Source: Streptomyces sp. Ru62
Lineage (GTDB): Bacteria; Actinomycetota; Actinomycetes; Streptomycetales; Streptomycetaceae
Direction of reading: 5' to 3'
Length of the DNA stretch: 64,000 nt
NCBI RefSeq assembly: GCF_002920615.1
Contig: NZ_PQSU01000012.1
Location: forward strand, 186,001 to 250,000
A model generated the notes under the pieces. It made no database searches. It was not told the DNA's origin and worked only from the letters and a program-made list of their open reading frames with translations. This document shows, in pieces, positions 24,612 through 34,039 of this stretch. Positions within the stretch are counted from its first letter, which is position 1, and each line of letters starts with the position of its first letter. The position numbers and the translations under genes were made by a program.

Positions 24612-24638
24612 TGTCGATCCGGGTGCCTCCCGTTCGAC
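24612..24638 (+). promoter_or_regulatory. Probable ECF42-dependent promoter of the DGPF-sigma module
   Basis: TGTCGA (24612-24617), a 17-base spacer, and CGAC (24635-24638). As I recall, ECF42 sigma factors of Streptomyces use a TGTCGA -35 and a CGA/TC -10 in front of their DGPF-protein genes, which matches closely. It would make the downstream pair self-activating. Confidence 0.65.
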
Positions 24639-24690
24639 GCAAGGGGTGAGCGGCGGGAACGGACCCGCCGCCGTGACCGAAGGAGTCACC

Positions 24691-25047
24691 ATGCCCCGCT
24701 ATCTGTCGCTCGTGCGCGTCGACGAGTCCGCCGCCCCCGCCGGGGGCCCCAGCGCTGAGCTGATGCAGCGGATGGGCGAGCTGATCGAGGAGATGACCAA
24801 GGCCGGTGTGCTGCTCGACACCGCCGGCCTCACGCCGTCCGCCGAGGCCGTCCGGATGGACTGGGACGGCGAGAAGGTCTCCGTGACCGACGGCCCGTTC
24901 ACCGAGTCCAAGGAGGTCGTCGGCGGTTACGCGCTCGTGCAGTGCAAGGACCGGGCCGAGGCGCTGGAGTGGACCCAGCGCTTCCTGAAGATCCACGGCC
25001 CGGAGTGGCGGCTCGCCTGCGAGGTGCGGGAGATCGCCGAGGGCTGA
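24691..25047 (+). CDS. YCII/DGPF-domain protein
   Basis: 118 residues, a dimeric alpha/beta-barrel protein of the YCII superfamily. It begins MPRYLSLVRVDE and carries the name-giving motif TDGPFTESKEVVGGYALVQC. The biochemical role of DGPF proteins is unknown; many are coded beside an ECF42 sigma factor, as here (43 bases upstream of one). ATG 24691 is chosen for its AAGGAG Shine-Dalgarno; an in-frame GTG at 24673 is less likely. Confidence 0.92.
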   Translation: MPRYLSLVRVDESAAPAGGPSAELMQRMGELIEEMTKAGVLLDTAGLTPSAEAVRMDWDGEKVSVTDGPFTESKEVVGGYALVQCKDRAEALEWTQRFLKIHGPEWRLACEVREIAEG

Positions 25048-25090
25048 GCCCGTTTGGCCCGCCGCCGTCCAGGGTGTTGCATGGTGGGCT

Positions 25091-26347
25091 GTGGAGACAC
25101 AGCCCGCCACGGCGCACACCATCGAGACCGTCTTCCGCCTGGAGTCGCCCCGGGTGGTCGCCGGGGTCGCCCGGATCGTCCGGGACGTCGGCATCGCAGA
25201 GGAGCTGGCGCAGGACGCCCTGGTCGCCGCCCTGGAGCGGTGGCCGCTGGACGGGGTGCCGGACAACCCCGGCGCCTGGCTCATGGCCACCGCCCGGCAC
25301 CGGGCGGTCGACCTGGTCCGGCGTCGCGAGACCTACGCCCGCAAGCTCGCCGAGATCGGCCGCGACCTGGAGACGGCCCCGCCGTCGTACGACGCACCGG
25401 CCGACCCGGACGACATCGACGACGACCTGCTCCGGCTGGTCTTCACCGCCTGCCATCCGGTGCTGTCGCCGGAGGCACGCACCGCGCTCACCCTGCGCCT
25501 GCTCGGCGGCCTCACCACGGCCGAGATCGCCCGTGCCTACCTGGTCCCGGAGCCGACGGTCGCCCAGCGGATCGTCCGCGCCAAGCGCACCCTGGCGAAG
25601 CGGAACGTCGCCTTCGAGGTGCCGTACGGCCCCGACCGCGAAGCCCGCCTCGGCTCCGTGCTGGACGTCGTCTACCTGATCTTCAACGAGGGGTACGCGG
25701 CCACCGCCGGCGACGACTGGCTGCGCCCCGGCCTGTGCGAGGACGCGCTGCGGCTGGCCCGGGTGCTGTCCGCGCTGATGCCCAAGGAGCCCGAGGTGCA
25801 CGGCCTGACCGCGCTGCTGGAGTTCCAGGCGTCCCGCGCCACCGCCCGCACCGGCCCCGACGGCACACCGGTGCTGCTGAAGGACCAGGACCGCCGCCGC
25901 TGGAACCGCATGCTCATCGCGCGCGGCATCCGTGCCCTCGACCGCGCCGGGGCCACCGCGAGCGGCCCCCCGGGCCCGTACACCCTCCAGGCGGCCATCG
26001 CCGCCTGCCACGCGCGCGCGTACACGTACGAGGAGACGGACTGGCGCGCCATCGCCACCCTGTACGGCCTGCTGGCCGTCCGTGCCCCGTCCCCGGTGGT
26101 CGAGCTGAACCGCGCGGTCGCCGTGTCGAGGGCGGACGGCCCGGCGGCGGGCCTGGGGCTGGTGGACGCCCTCGTCGACGCGCCCGCGCTGCGCGGCTAC
26201 CACCTGCTGCCCAGCGTCCGCGGCGACCTCCTCTCCCGCCTCGGCCGCACCGCCGAGGCCCGCGAGGAGTTCCTCCGGGCGGCGGCCCTGACCCACAACG
26301 CGAGGGAACGGGAGCTGCTGCTGCGCAGGGCGCACGCGTGCGGCTGA
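25091..26347 (+). CDS. ECF42-type RNA polymerase sigma factor with C-terminal extension
   Basis: 418 residues, twice the length of a basic ECF sigma. Region 2 is FRLESPRVVAGVARIVRDVGIAEELAQDALVAALERWP with NPGAWLMATARHRAVDLVRRR. Region 4 is LTLRLLGGLTTAEIARAYLVPEPTVAQRIVRAKRTL. Residues ~180-418 form the helical, TPR-like extension (DUF6596) typical of ECF42, with VYLIFNEGYAAT and AAIAACHARAYTYEETDW. No anti-sigma gene is adjacent, so the extension may be the regulatory part. It is the partner of the DGPF gene upstream and converges with a methyltransferase gene 3 bases away. Confidence 0.9.
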   Translation: METQPATAHTIETVFRLESPRVVAGVARIVRDVGIAEELAQDALVAALERWPLDGVPDNPGAWLMATARHRAVDLVRRRETYARKLAEIGRDLETAPPSYDAPADPDDIDDDLLRLVFTACHPVLSPEARTALTLRLLGGLTTAEIARAYLVPEPTVAQRIVRAKRTLAKRNVAFEVPYGPDREARLGSVLDVVYLIFNEGYAATAGDDWLRPGLCEDALRLARVLSALMPKEPEVHGLTALLEFQASRATARTGPDGTPVLLKDQDRRRWNRMLIARGIRALDRAGATASGPPGPYTLQAAIAACHARAYTYEETDWRAIATLYGLLAVRAPSPVVELNRAVAVSRADGPAAGLGLVDALVDAPALRGYHLLPSVRGDLLSRLGRTAEAREEFLRAAALTHNARERELLLRRAHACG

Positions 26348-26350
26348 GCG

Positions 26351-27517
26351 TCAGCGCAGTGGGTGGCCGATCAGCATCGTCGGCGCCCCGGCGACGCGGG
26401 TGAGGAAGACGGTGGCCGCGTTCGGCCCCTGCGGTCTGACCTTGCGGCGCAGCTCCTCCGGCTCGACCGCCGAGCCGCGCTTCTTCACGGTCAGCGTGCC
26501 GACCTCGCGCTCCCGCAGGAGGGCCTTGAGCTTCTTCACGTTGAACGGGAGCCGGTCGGTGATCTCGTAACCGGTGGCGTACGGCGTGGGCCGGGCCTCG
26601 TCGGCGGTGACGTACGCGATGGTCGGGTCCAGGAGCCCGCCGCCGACCTCCTCGGCCACCTCCGCGACCAGGTGCGCGCGGATGACGGCGCCGTCCGGCT
26701 CGTACAGGTACCGCCCCACCGGCCGCACCCCGGGATCGGGCAGCCCGCGGCCGACCAGCGTGCGCGGGCCCGGCAGCAGCGTCGCCCGTACCGCGCCCGG
26801 CGCCCCGGTCCCGAACCACAGCACCGCCTCCTTCACGTCGCCGCCGTCGGAGATCCACTCGGCCTCGGCCGCGGCCGGGACCACCTCGTGCGGGATGCCC
26901 GGGGCGATCTTCAGTGCGGCGCGGGGCGCCTTGAGGGCCGCCCCGACCGCCCAGGACAGCGGCGGTGAGTACGCCTCCGGGTCGAACAGGCGACCGCGTC
27001 CGCTCCGGCGCGCCGGATCCACGAACACCGCGTCGTACCCGGCGGTGTCCACCTCCGTGACGTCGGCCTCGCGCACCTCGATCAGGCCGGCCAGCCCCAG
27101 CGCCTCGGCGTTCGCCCGCGCCACGGCCGCCGTCAGCGGGTCCCGGTCCACGGCCAGCACCCGGATCCCGGCCCGCGCCAGCGCGATGGCGTCCCCGCCG
27201 ATCCCGCAGCACAGGTCGGCGACGGAGGCCACACCCAGCTGCTTCAGCCGCCCCGCCCGGTACGTGGCCACGGAGGTCCGCGTCGACTGCTCGACCCCGT
27301 CGGGCGTGAAGAACATGCGCCCGGCGTCCTCGGCCCCGAACTTCGCCACCGCCCGCTGCCGCAACCGGGCCTGGCCGAGCGCGGCCGAGACCAGCTCGGC
27401 CGGGTGGTCGCGGCGCAGCCGGGTGGCCACGGCGAGCTCCCGCGCGGGCTCGGTGTCGCGGACCTCGTCGAGGAGGGCGCGGCCTTCGGGGGTGAGGAGC
27501 AGAGCGAGGTCGTTCAC
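26351..27517 (-). CDS. Class I SAM-dependent methyltransferase with THUMP-like C-terminal domain
   Basis: 388 residues. The Rossmann methyltransferase core is VADLCCGIGGDAIALARAGIRVLAVDRDPLT ... YDAVFVDPARRSGRGR, a D/N-PP-like DPAR motif. The C-terminal ~120 residues (FNVKKLKALLREREVGTLTVKKRGSAVEPEELRRKV) are THUMP-like, which suggests RNA as substrate; the exact modification is unknown. GTG at 27517 has CACAAT 6 bases upstream and no Shine-Dalgarno. It is divergent from the deacetylase at 27608. Confidence 0.85.
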   Translation of the reverse strand: MNDLALLLTPEGRALLDEVRDTEPARELAVATRLRRDHPAELVSAALGQARLRQRAVAKFGAEDAGRMFFTPDGVEQSTRTSVATYRAGRLKQLGVASVADLCCGIGGDAIALARAGIRVLAVDRDPLTAAVARANAEALGLAGLIEVREADVTEVDTAGYDAVFVDPARRSGRGRLFDPEAYSPPLSWAVGAALKAPRAALKIAPGIPHEVVPAAAEAEWISDGGDVKEAVLWFGTGAPGAVRATLLPGPRTLVGRGLPDPGVRPVGRYLYEPDGAVIRAHLVAEVAEEVGGGLLDPTIAYVTADEARPTPYATGYEITDRLPFNVKKLKALLREREVGTLTVKKRGSAVEPEELRRKVRPQGPNAATVFLTRVAGAPTMLIGHPLR

Positions 27518-27607
27518 CGGGTCATTGTGGGCCAGTCGGTGGATGGTGCGCCTCCGGCGGCGGTGTCGTCCGGGGTCGCGGGCCGGGGCCTGGGAGGATC
27601 CGGCACC

Positions 27608-28519
27608 ATGCGAGCAGTAGTACAAAATGACAAAAGTCGGACTCGTTTCCGGCGGCTGGCCCTCGGGGGCGGAGCCGCCGCGCTGGCCGCCGCCACCCTG
27701 CTCTCCGGATGCGCCGGGCCCGAGCCGGCGCGCACCGCGTCCGGCCACGGCGGCCCCGCCCAGCCCCAGGACCCGGCGGCGCGCCGGGCCGCCGAACACG
27801 CCCGGCTGGCCGCCGCCGCCCGGCGCTGGGGGCTGGACCAGGTTCCGCTCACGCCTCCGCCGCCCCCCGCGAAGAAGCCGAGGATCACCGCCCGCGACGG
27901 GTTCGAGGTGGACCACCAGGAGGACTGGGACCTGCCCCCCGTCTTCACCACGATCCCCACCCGGGACAAGGTCGTGTTCCTGACGATCGACGACGGCGCC
28001 GAGAAGGACCCGCGGTTCCTCGCCATGATGCGCGAGCTCAGGATCCCGTACACCGCGTTCCTCAGCGACTACCTGGTGAAGGACGACTACGCCTACTTCC
28101 GCAAGATGCGGTCCTACGGCAACACCCTCAACAACCACACCCTGCACCACCCCTACCTGCCGGGCCTGTCCTACGAGGAGCAGAAGGACGAGATCTGCGG
28201 CATGCAGGCCGTCATGAAGAAGCAGTTCGGCAAGGCGCCCACCGTCTTCCGTCCCCCCTACGGCAACTACAACCAGGACACCCTGGTCGCCGCCAAGGAA
28301 TGCGGCATCAAGTACGCGCCGATCTGGAACGAGGAGGTCTTCGTCGACCACTGGGAGTACCGCGAGGACGACAAGCGGCTGCGCCGCGGCGACATCGTCC
28401 TCACCCACTTCCGCGGCCGGGAGGACTGGGACGGCACGATGGTGGACGACATGCGCCGCTTCCTGAACAAGGTCACGCGCGAGGGCTACGCCGTGGCCCG
28501 CCTGGAGGACTACCTGTGA
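27608..28519 (+). CDS. Polysaccharide deacetylase lipoprotein (NodB homology domain)
   Basis: 303 residues. The lipobox LLSGC predicts a lipid-anchored protein outside the membrane. NodB motifs are intact: FLTIDDGAEKDPRF (DD pair), NHTLHHPYLPG (H-T-x-x-H), FRPPYGNYN (RPPY) and GDIVLTHFRG with the His of motif 5. It probably deacetylates GlcNAc or MurNAc in peptidoglycan or another glycan. ATG at 27608; overlap of its stop with the next start (GTGA) couples it to a paralogue whose last 21 coding bases are identical to its own. Confidence 0.9.
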   Translation: MRAVVQNDKSRTRFRRLALGGGAAALAAATLLSGCAGPEPARTASGHGGPAQPQDPAARRAAEHARLAAAARRWGLDQVPLTPPPPPAKKPRITARDGFEVDHQEDWDLPPVFTTIPTRDKVVFLTIDDGAEKDPRFLAMMRELRIPYTAFLSDYLVKDDYAYFRKMRSYGNTLNNHTLHHPYLPGLSYEEQKDEICGMQAVMKKQFGKAPTVFRPPYGNYNQDTLVAAKECGIKYAPIWNEEVFVDHWEYREDDKRLRRGDIVLTHFRGREDWDGTMVDDMRRFLNKVTREGYAVARLEDYL

Positions 28520-29328
28520 CGCGGGCGCGGGGCCCGGCCGCGGTCCTCACCGCGGCCCTGCTCCTGACGGGCTGCGCCCAGTCCGTCGACCCCATCGAAC
28601 GCCTCGGCAAGAAGGCCGCCGAAGGGGTACGCCCGCACACCACCGCCCCCGACCAGCGCTACCGCGCCTGGGGCCTGGCCCGGCCCCTCGCCCGCTCCCC
28701 GGTGCACCCGGCCCGCCCGCTCGCCGAGCGCACGGGGGCCGACGCCCCGCCCCCCGTGATCGACCAGGTCCCCACCCCCGACCCGGTCGTCTTCCTCACC
28801 TACGACGACGGCGCCGAGCGGGACCCCCGCTTCGTCGACATGGTCCGCGAACTGAAGCTCCCGGTCACCCTGTTCCTCACCGACAGCGTCGCCGCCCCCG
28901 GCTACCGCCACTTCGCCCGCCTGCACGCCCTCGGTGCCGGCATCCAGAACCACACCGTCGACCACCGGGCGCCGGCCGGACTGCCGTACGCCGGTCAGCG
29001 TGCCGAGATCTGCGGCCAGCAGGAGCGCCTCCGCGCCGCCCTCGGCGTCCGCCCCCGCCTCTTCCGCCCGCCCTACGGCTCCTACGACCGCACCACCCTG
29101 CGCGCAGCGGCCGACTGCGGCATCTCCGCGCTCGTCCTGTGGCGCGCCGCCCTGACCCCGGCCGGCCTCGCCTACGCCCACGGCCCCCACCACCTGTGCC
29201 CCGGTGACATCGTCCTGGTGGGCCCCGACGAGTCGAGGGGGCCGGCCCTGCGCACGCGCACGGTACGGGTGCTGAGGGAGGCGCAGGGACGGGGGCTGAC
29301 GGTGGGGCGCCTGGAGGACTACCTGTGA
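28516..29328 (+). CDS. Second polysaccharide-deacetylase-like lipoprotein, motif 5 lost
   Basis: 270 residues, paralogue of the preceding gene. Lipobox is LLTGC. Motif 1 (LTYDDGAERDPRF), motif 2 (NHTVDHRAP, H-T-x-x-H) and motif 3 (FRPPYGSYD) remain. The motif-5 position reads GDIVLVGPDES instead of LTH, so the catalytic-base His is missing, and the Trp-rich motif 4 region is changed. It may be inactive or bind glycan only. Both genes end in LEDYL with an identical 21-base 3' end (28499-28519 and 29308-29328), a sign of tandem duplication. GTG start inside the upstream stop. Confidence 0.85.
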   Translation: MTRARGPAAVLTAALLLTGCAQSVDPIERLGKKAAEGVRPHTTAPDQRYRAWGLARPLARSPVHPARPLAERTGADAPPPVIDQVPTPDPVVFLTYDDGAERDPRFVDMVRELKLPVTLFLTDSVAAPGYRHFARLHALGAGIQNHTVDHRAPAGLPYAGQRAEICGQQERLRAALGVRPRLFRPPYGSYDRTTLRAAADCGISALVLWRAALTPAGLAYAHGPHHLCPGDIVLVGPDESRGPALRTRTVRVLREAQGRGLTVGRLEDYL

Positions 29329-29372
29329 AGACCGCCCGCACGTCACGATTCCGGGCGACGCGCCGCGGGCAA

Positions 29373-29399
29373 TTGGCACTCCGCTTGACCGAGTGCTAA
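29373..29399. promoter_or_regulatory. CIRCE operator 1 (HrcA site) of groESL
   Basis: TTGGCACTC - 9 bases - GAGTGCTAA, nearly the consensus TTAGCACTC-N9-GAGTGCTAA. Its centre holds TTGACC (29385-29390), a -35; with CATAGT (29407-29412) as -10, HrcA binding would block the promoter. Confidence 0.93.
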
Positions 29400-29419
29400 T
29401 CACGGTCATAGTCTCGGCT

Positions 29420-29446
29420 CTGGCACTCCCCCCTGGAGAGTGCCAG
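29420..29446. promoter_or_regulatory. CIRCE operator 2 (HrcA site) of groESL
   Basis: CTGGCACTC - 9 bases - GAGTGCCAG, a perfect 9-bp inverted repeat. It lies just downstream of the presumed transcription start. Paired CIRCE sites are typical of actinobacterial groES promoters. Confidence 0.92.
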
Positions 29447-29547
29447 ACAAACGCGACGGGCAGGTCCGGCACCCGCGACGACGGATCGACCTGGTCGCCA
29501 CCTCAGACAGTTAACCCCGTGAGATCTCCGAAGGGGGAGGTCGGATC

Positions 29548-29856
29548 GTGACGACCGCCAGCTCCAAGGTTGCCATCAAGCCGCTCGAGGACCGCATCGT
29601 GGTCCAGCCGCTGGACGCCGAGCAGACCACGGCCTCTGGCCTGGTCATCCCGGACACCGCGAAGGAGAAGCCCCAGGAGGGCGCCGTCCTCGCCGTGGGC
29701 CCGGGCCGGTTCGAGAACGGCGAGCGTCTGCCGCTCGACGTCAAGGTCGGCGACGTCGTCCTTTACAGCAAGTACGGCGGCACCGAGGTGAAGTACAACG
29801 GCGACGAGTACCTCGTCCTCTCGGCTCGCGACGTCCTCGCGATCATCGAGAAGTAA
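29548..29856 (+). CDS. groES: Co-chaperonin GroES
   Basis: 102 residues. Heptameric lid of the GroEL chamber. IKPLEDRIVVQPLDAEQTTASGLVIPDTAKEKPQEGAVLAVGPG contains the mobile loop; VGDVVLYSKYGGTEVKYNGDEYLVLSARDVLAI ends it. GTG at 29548 with GGGGGAGG upstream. It is first gene of groES-groEL under the CIRCE promoter. Confidence 0.98.
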   Translation: MTTASSKVAIKPLEDRIVVQPLDAEQTTASGLVIPDTAKEKPQEGAVLAVGPGRFENGERLPLDVKVGDVVLYSKYGGTEVKYNGDEYLVLSARDVLAIIEK

Positions 29857-29882
29857 TCACCTCAAGCGACTCTCCGCTTTGA

Positions 29883-29935
29883 GCTGCGCCCCTGGCCCCC
29901 GCGACCGATAAGAAGCCGGGCGCCCGGGGCGCAGC
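29883..29935 (+). terminator. Hairpin between groES and groEL (attenuator or processing site)
   Basis: Arms GCTGCGCCCC (29883-29892) and GGGGCGCAGC (29926-29935) are perfect 10-mers, with GTCTTTT directly after. It could end part of the transcripts after groES or protect processed mRNA. groEL needs read-through because I see no separate promoter. Confidence 0.55.
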
Positions 29936-29975
29936 GTCTTTTCACCCACAGATTTCCGAGAGGGCTCCCGCTGTC

Positions 29976-31604
<1,629 letters not shown>

Positions 31605-31619
31605 GCCCAGCGCTCTTGA

Positions 31620-31660
31620 GCGAAGGCCCGGCACCCCGGTCAGGGGGGCCGGGCCTTCGC
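31620..31660 (+). terminator. Terminator after groEL
   Basis: Arms GCGAAGGCCCGGC (31620-31632) and GCCGGGCCTTCGC (31648-31660) are perfect over 13 bp. It may also serve the convergent gene ending at 31683. Confidence 0.85.
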
Positions 31661-31682
31661 CCTGTCCACGGCTCGGACGGGG

Positions 31683-32390
31683 CTACTGCTCCAACGCGTC
31701 GAGCGCACCCAGCTGCTGCATCAGCCCCAGCTGGTCGTGCTGCCACCACAGCTCGGCGATCTTGCCGTTGTCGCCGAACCGGAACAGCGTCGTCCCGGTC
31801 ATGGTGACCTGGCTGCCGGTGGGCGCGATCCCCAGGAAGTCGCCCCGGTGGGTGGCGTACCAGGTCCACCGCGCGCAGGCCCGGTCGCCCTGGGTGAGCA
31901 CGTCCTCGACCGTGAACGCGAAGTCGAAGGCGCCGCGCCACATCCGGAACTCGGCGCGGACGTTGTCCAGCCCGATGGTGTCCTGCGGGTTCATCGGATC
32001 ATGGCTGTGGATGTCCTCGTCCAGCAGGTCGTTGAGCGGCGGCAGCTCGCCCTCGCTGCACAGCGCCTCGAAGAACCCGCGCACCATGCCCTCGGAGAGG
32101 CTCTCGTCCCGTACGACGTCCAGGTCGATGAACGTCGGCATCTCGTCGCACAGCGCGACGATCCCCCGGAAGATCCGGTCGGTCTCCGGAAGGTTCGAGT
32201 TCCGCATCGCGTCCTCGTACGACGGGAACTCCACCACTTCGACGACGTGCGACGCGTCCGAGCGGTCCGTGCCGACCACCGCGTGCGTCGCCGTCCGCTT
32301 GCCCTTGGTCTGCTGGACCCAGTCGTCCATGAGCCGGTTCATCTCGTCCAGCCGGCTCGTCCTGCACTCGATGAGCTGTACGAAGGTCAT
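31683..32390 (-). CDS. Two-domain protein: N-terminal ABM-like plus C-terminal SnoaL-like (ester cyclase-type) domain
   Basis: 235 residues. Residues 1-~95 (MTFVQLIECRTSRLDEMNRLMDDW ... HVVEVVEFPSYEDAMRNSNLPET) look like a dimeric alpha/beta-barrel domain. Residues ~105-230 match the NTF2/SnoaL fold: FFEALCSEGELPPLNDLLDEDIHSHDP, DTIGLDNVRAEFRMWRGAFDFAFTVEDVL, CARWTWYATHRGDFLGIAPTG and VTMTGTTLFRFGDNGKIAELWWQHDQLGLMQQLG. SnoaL-type folds act as cyclases or bind small molecules; no substrate can be named. The ATG at 32390 follows GGAGGCGGCGC. An SDR gene starts divergently only in the sense of order: it lies upstream on the same strand. Confidence 0.8.
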   Translation of the reverse strand: MTFVQLIECRTSRLDEMNRLMDDWVQQTKGKRTATHAVVGTDRSDASHVVEVVEFPSYEDAMRNSNLPETDRIFRGIVALCDEMPTFIDLDVVRDESLSEGMVRGFFEALCSEGELPPLNDLLDEDIHSHDPMNPQDTIGLDNVRAEFRMWRGAFDFAFTVEDVLTQGDRACARWTWYATHRGDFLGIAPTGSQVTMTGTTLFRFGDNGKIAELWWQHDQLGLMQQLGALDALEQ

Positions 32391-32464
32391 GCGCCGCCTC
32401 CGGCCCCCCTGGTCCGGTACCGTCCCGCTCATCTTCCCACCGGGACGGCGGCGCCACCCGCCCG

Positions 32465-33238
32465 CTACCGCGGCCCGTACTTGCGCCCGGTCCGGGAGCT
32501 GATCCCGCCCAGCAGCCCGCGCGGCGTCACCTTCACCAGGCCCATCAGCGCCTTGTACCGGGGGTCGGGGACGGACACCGTCCGGCCGCGCGCGAGGTCG
32601 GACAGGGCCGCCGCGACCAGCTTGTCGGCGTCCAGCCACATCCACCCCGGGATGTTGTCCGTGCCCATCCCGGCCCGCTGGTGGAACTCGGTGCGCACGA
32701 ACCCCGGGCACAGCGCCATCAGCCGGACCCCGCTGCCGGCCAGGTCCTTGGCCGCGCCCTGGGTGAACTGCACGACCCACGCCTTGGAGGCGCCGTACGT
32801 GCCGCGCGGGACGAACGCGGCCACCGAGGCGACGTTCACCACCCCGCCCCGGCCGCGCTCGCGCATCGCCTCGGCCGCCGCCGACGTCAGCCGGAGCACT
32901 GCTTCGCAGTGCACCTTGAGCATCCGCAGCTCGTCCGCCATGGGTACTTCCAGATAGCGGCCCTTGTTGCCGAAGCCGGCGTTGTTGACCAGCAGGTCGA
33001 CCGGGTTCTTCCGGTCGCCGAGCCGGTCGGCCACCGCCTCGATGCCCTTGTCCTGCGCCAGGTCGGCGGTCAGCACCTCCACCTCGATGCCGTGCCGGTC
33101 GTGCAGTTCCGTCGCCTGCTCGCGCAGCCGCCCGGTGTCCCGCGCGACCAGGACGAGGTCATGCCCGTCAGCCGCCAGCCGCCGCGCGAACGCGGCACCG
33201 ATCCCCGCGGTCGATCCCGTAATCAGAGCCGTTGTCAT
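32465..33238 (-). CDS. SDR family oxidoreductase
   Basis: 257 residues. The NADP motif TGSTAGIG, NNAG (VNNAGFGNKG), catalytic Ser (NVASVAAF) and YxxxK (TYGASKAWV) are present. The segment CPGFVRTEFHQRAGM and a C-terminal basic tail resemble the DltE/YqjQ-like branch of SDRs. Substrate unknown. TACCCT (33245-33250 on the minus strand) is 6 bases upstream of the ATG, so the mRNA is probably leaderless. The SnoaL gene follows 74 bases downstream. Confidence 0.88.
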   Translation of the reverse strand: MTTALITGSTAGIGAAFARRLAADGHDLVLVARDTGRLREQATELHDRHGIEVEVLTADLAQDKGIEAVADRLGDRKNPVDLLVNNAGFGNKGRYLEVPMADELRMLKVHCEAVLRLTSAAAEAMRERGRGGVVNVASVAAFVPRGTYGASKAWVVQFTQGAAKDLAGSGVRLMALCPGFVRTEFHQRAGMGTDNIPGWMWLDADKLVAAALSDLARGRTVSVPDPRYKALMGLVKVTPRGLLGGISSRTGRKYGPR

Positions 33239-33291
33239 GGCCCAAGGGTAGTGACCCGGAGCGATCGCGTCCGCTGGGCGGCGACGGCCCT

Positions 33292-33960
33292 TCAGCGGGG
33301 CCGGGCGGCGATGTACCTGCGGGCCGCGGCCAGGGTCTCCGGGTGCAGGGCCGGGCCCGCGGCGAGCACGCGGGGCAGCAGTTCCCGCTCCGTGGTGGTC
33401 GCGCGGAACTCCAGCGCCGCCGTCACCCCGTGGTCCGGCCGGTGCACGATCTCGATCGGATCGCCCGCCCGTATCTCACCCGGCTCGATCACCCGGAGGT
33501 AGGCACCCGTTGCGCCCTTCTGTGTGAACCTCTTGACCCAGCCGCGTTCGCCCAGATGGCCCTGGAACGTGCGGCACGGGATCCGGCCCGAGGTCACCTC
33601 CAGGACCACCGCCGGACCGATCCGCCAGCGCTCGCCGATCAGCGCCCCGGACACGTCCAGTCCGTCCGTGGTGAGGTTCTCCCCGAAGCAACCGTTGGCC
33701 AACGATCGGCCGAGCTCGCGCTCCCACGCGTCGAGGTCCTCGCGCGCGAACGCGTACACCGCCTGGTCGTCCCCGCCGTGGTGCCGCAGATCGCACACCG
33801 CGTCCCCGGCCAGGCCGCTCCCGCCGACGCCCTTCGGGCCCGGCGCCGACACCCGCACCGGTCCGCCGGCCGGCTTCTTGTCGATGCCCGTCACGCCGTC
33901 CGCCTGATCCGTGTACGGCACCGGCCGCGGCCGGCCGATGTTGACCGAGAGAAGCTTCAT
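33292..33960 (-). CDS. MOSC domain-containing protein (YiiM-like)
   Basis: 222 residues. MOSC proteins handle molybdenum-cofactor-linked sulfur or reduce N-hydroxylated compounds. The core has GLAGDAVCDLRHHGGDDQAVYAFAREDLDAWERELG, FGENLTTDGLDV, IGPAVVLEVTSGRIPCRTFQGH with the conserved Cys, and the 3-alpha helix tail. ATG 33960 (MKLLSVNIGRP) is chosen; TACCGT at 33967-33972 (minus strand) is 6 bases upstream. It is divergent from a LysR gene 79 bases away, which may control it. Confidence 0.88.
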   Translation of the reverse strand: MKLLSVNIGRPRPVPYTDQADGVTGIDKKPAGGPVRVSAPGPKGVGGSGLAGDAVCDLRHHGGDDQAVYAFAREDLDAWERELGRSLANGCFGENLTTDGLDVSGALIGERWRIGPAVVLEVTSGRIPCRTFQGHLGERGWVKRFTQKGATGAYLRVIEPGEIRAGDPIEIVHRPDHGVTAALEFRATTTERELLPRVLAAGPALHPETLAAARRYIAARPR

Positions 33961-34039
33961 GGCCGCACGGTACGGGACCGGCCTCAAAGCGTCGAGCGAT
34001 AAATCGCCTCCCTGTCCAAGCAGCCCTTATGCTCGGAGG

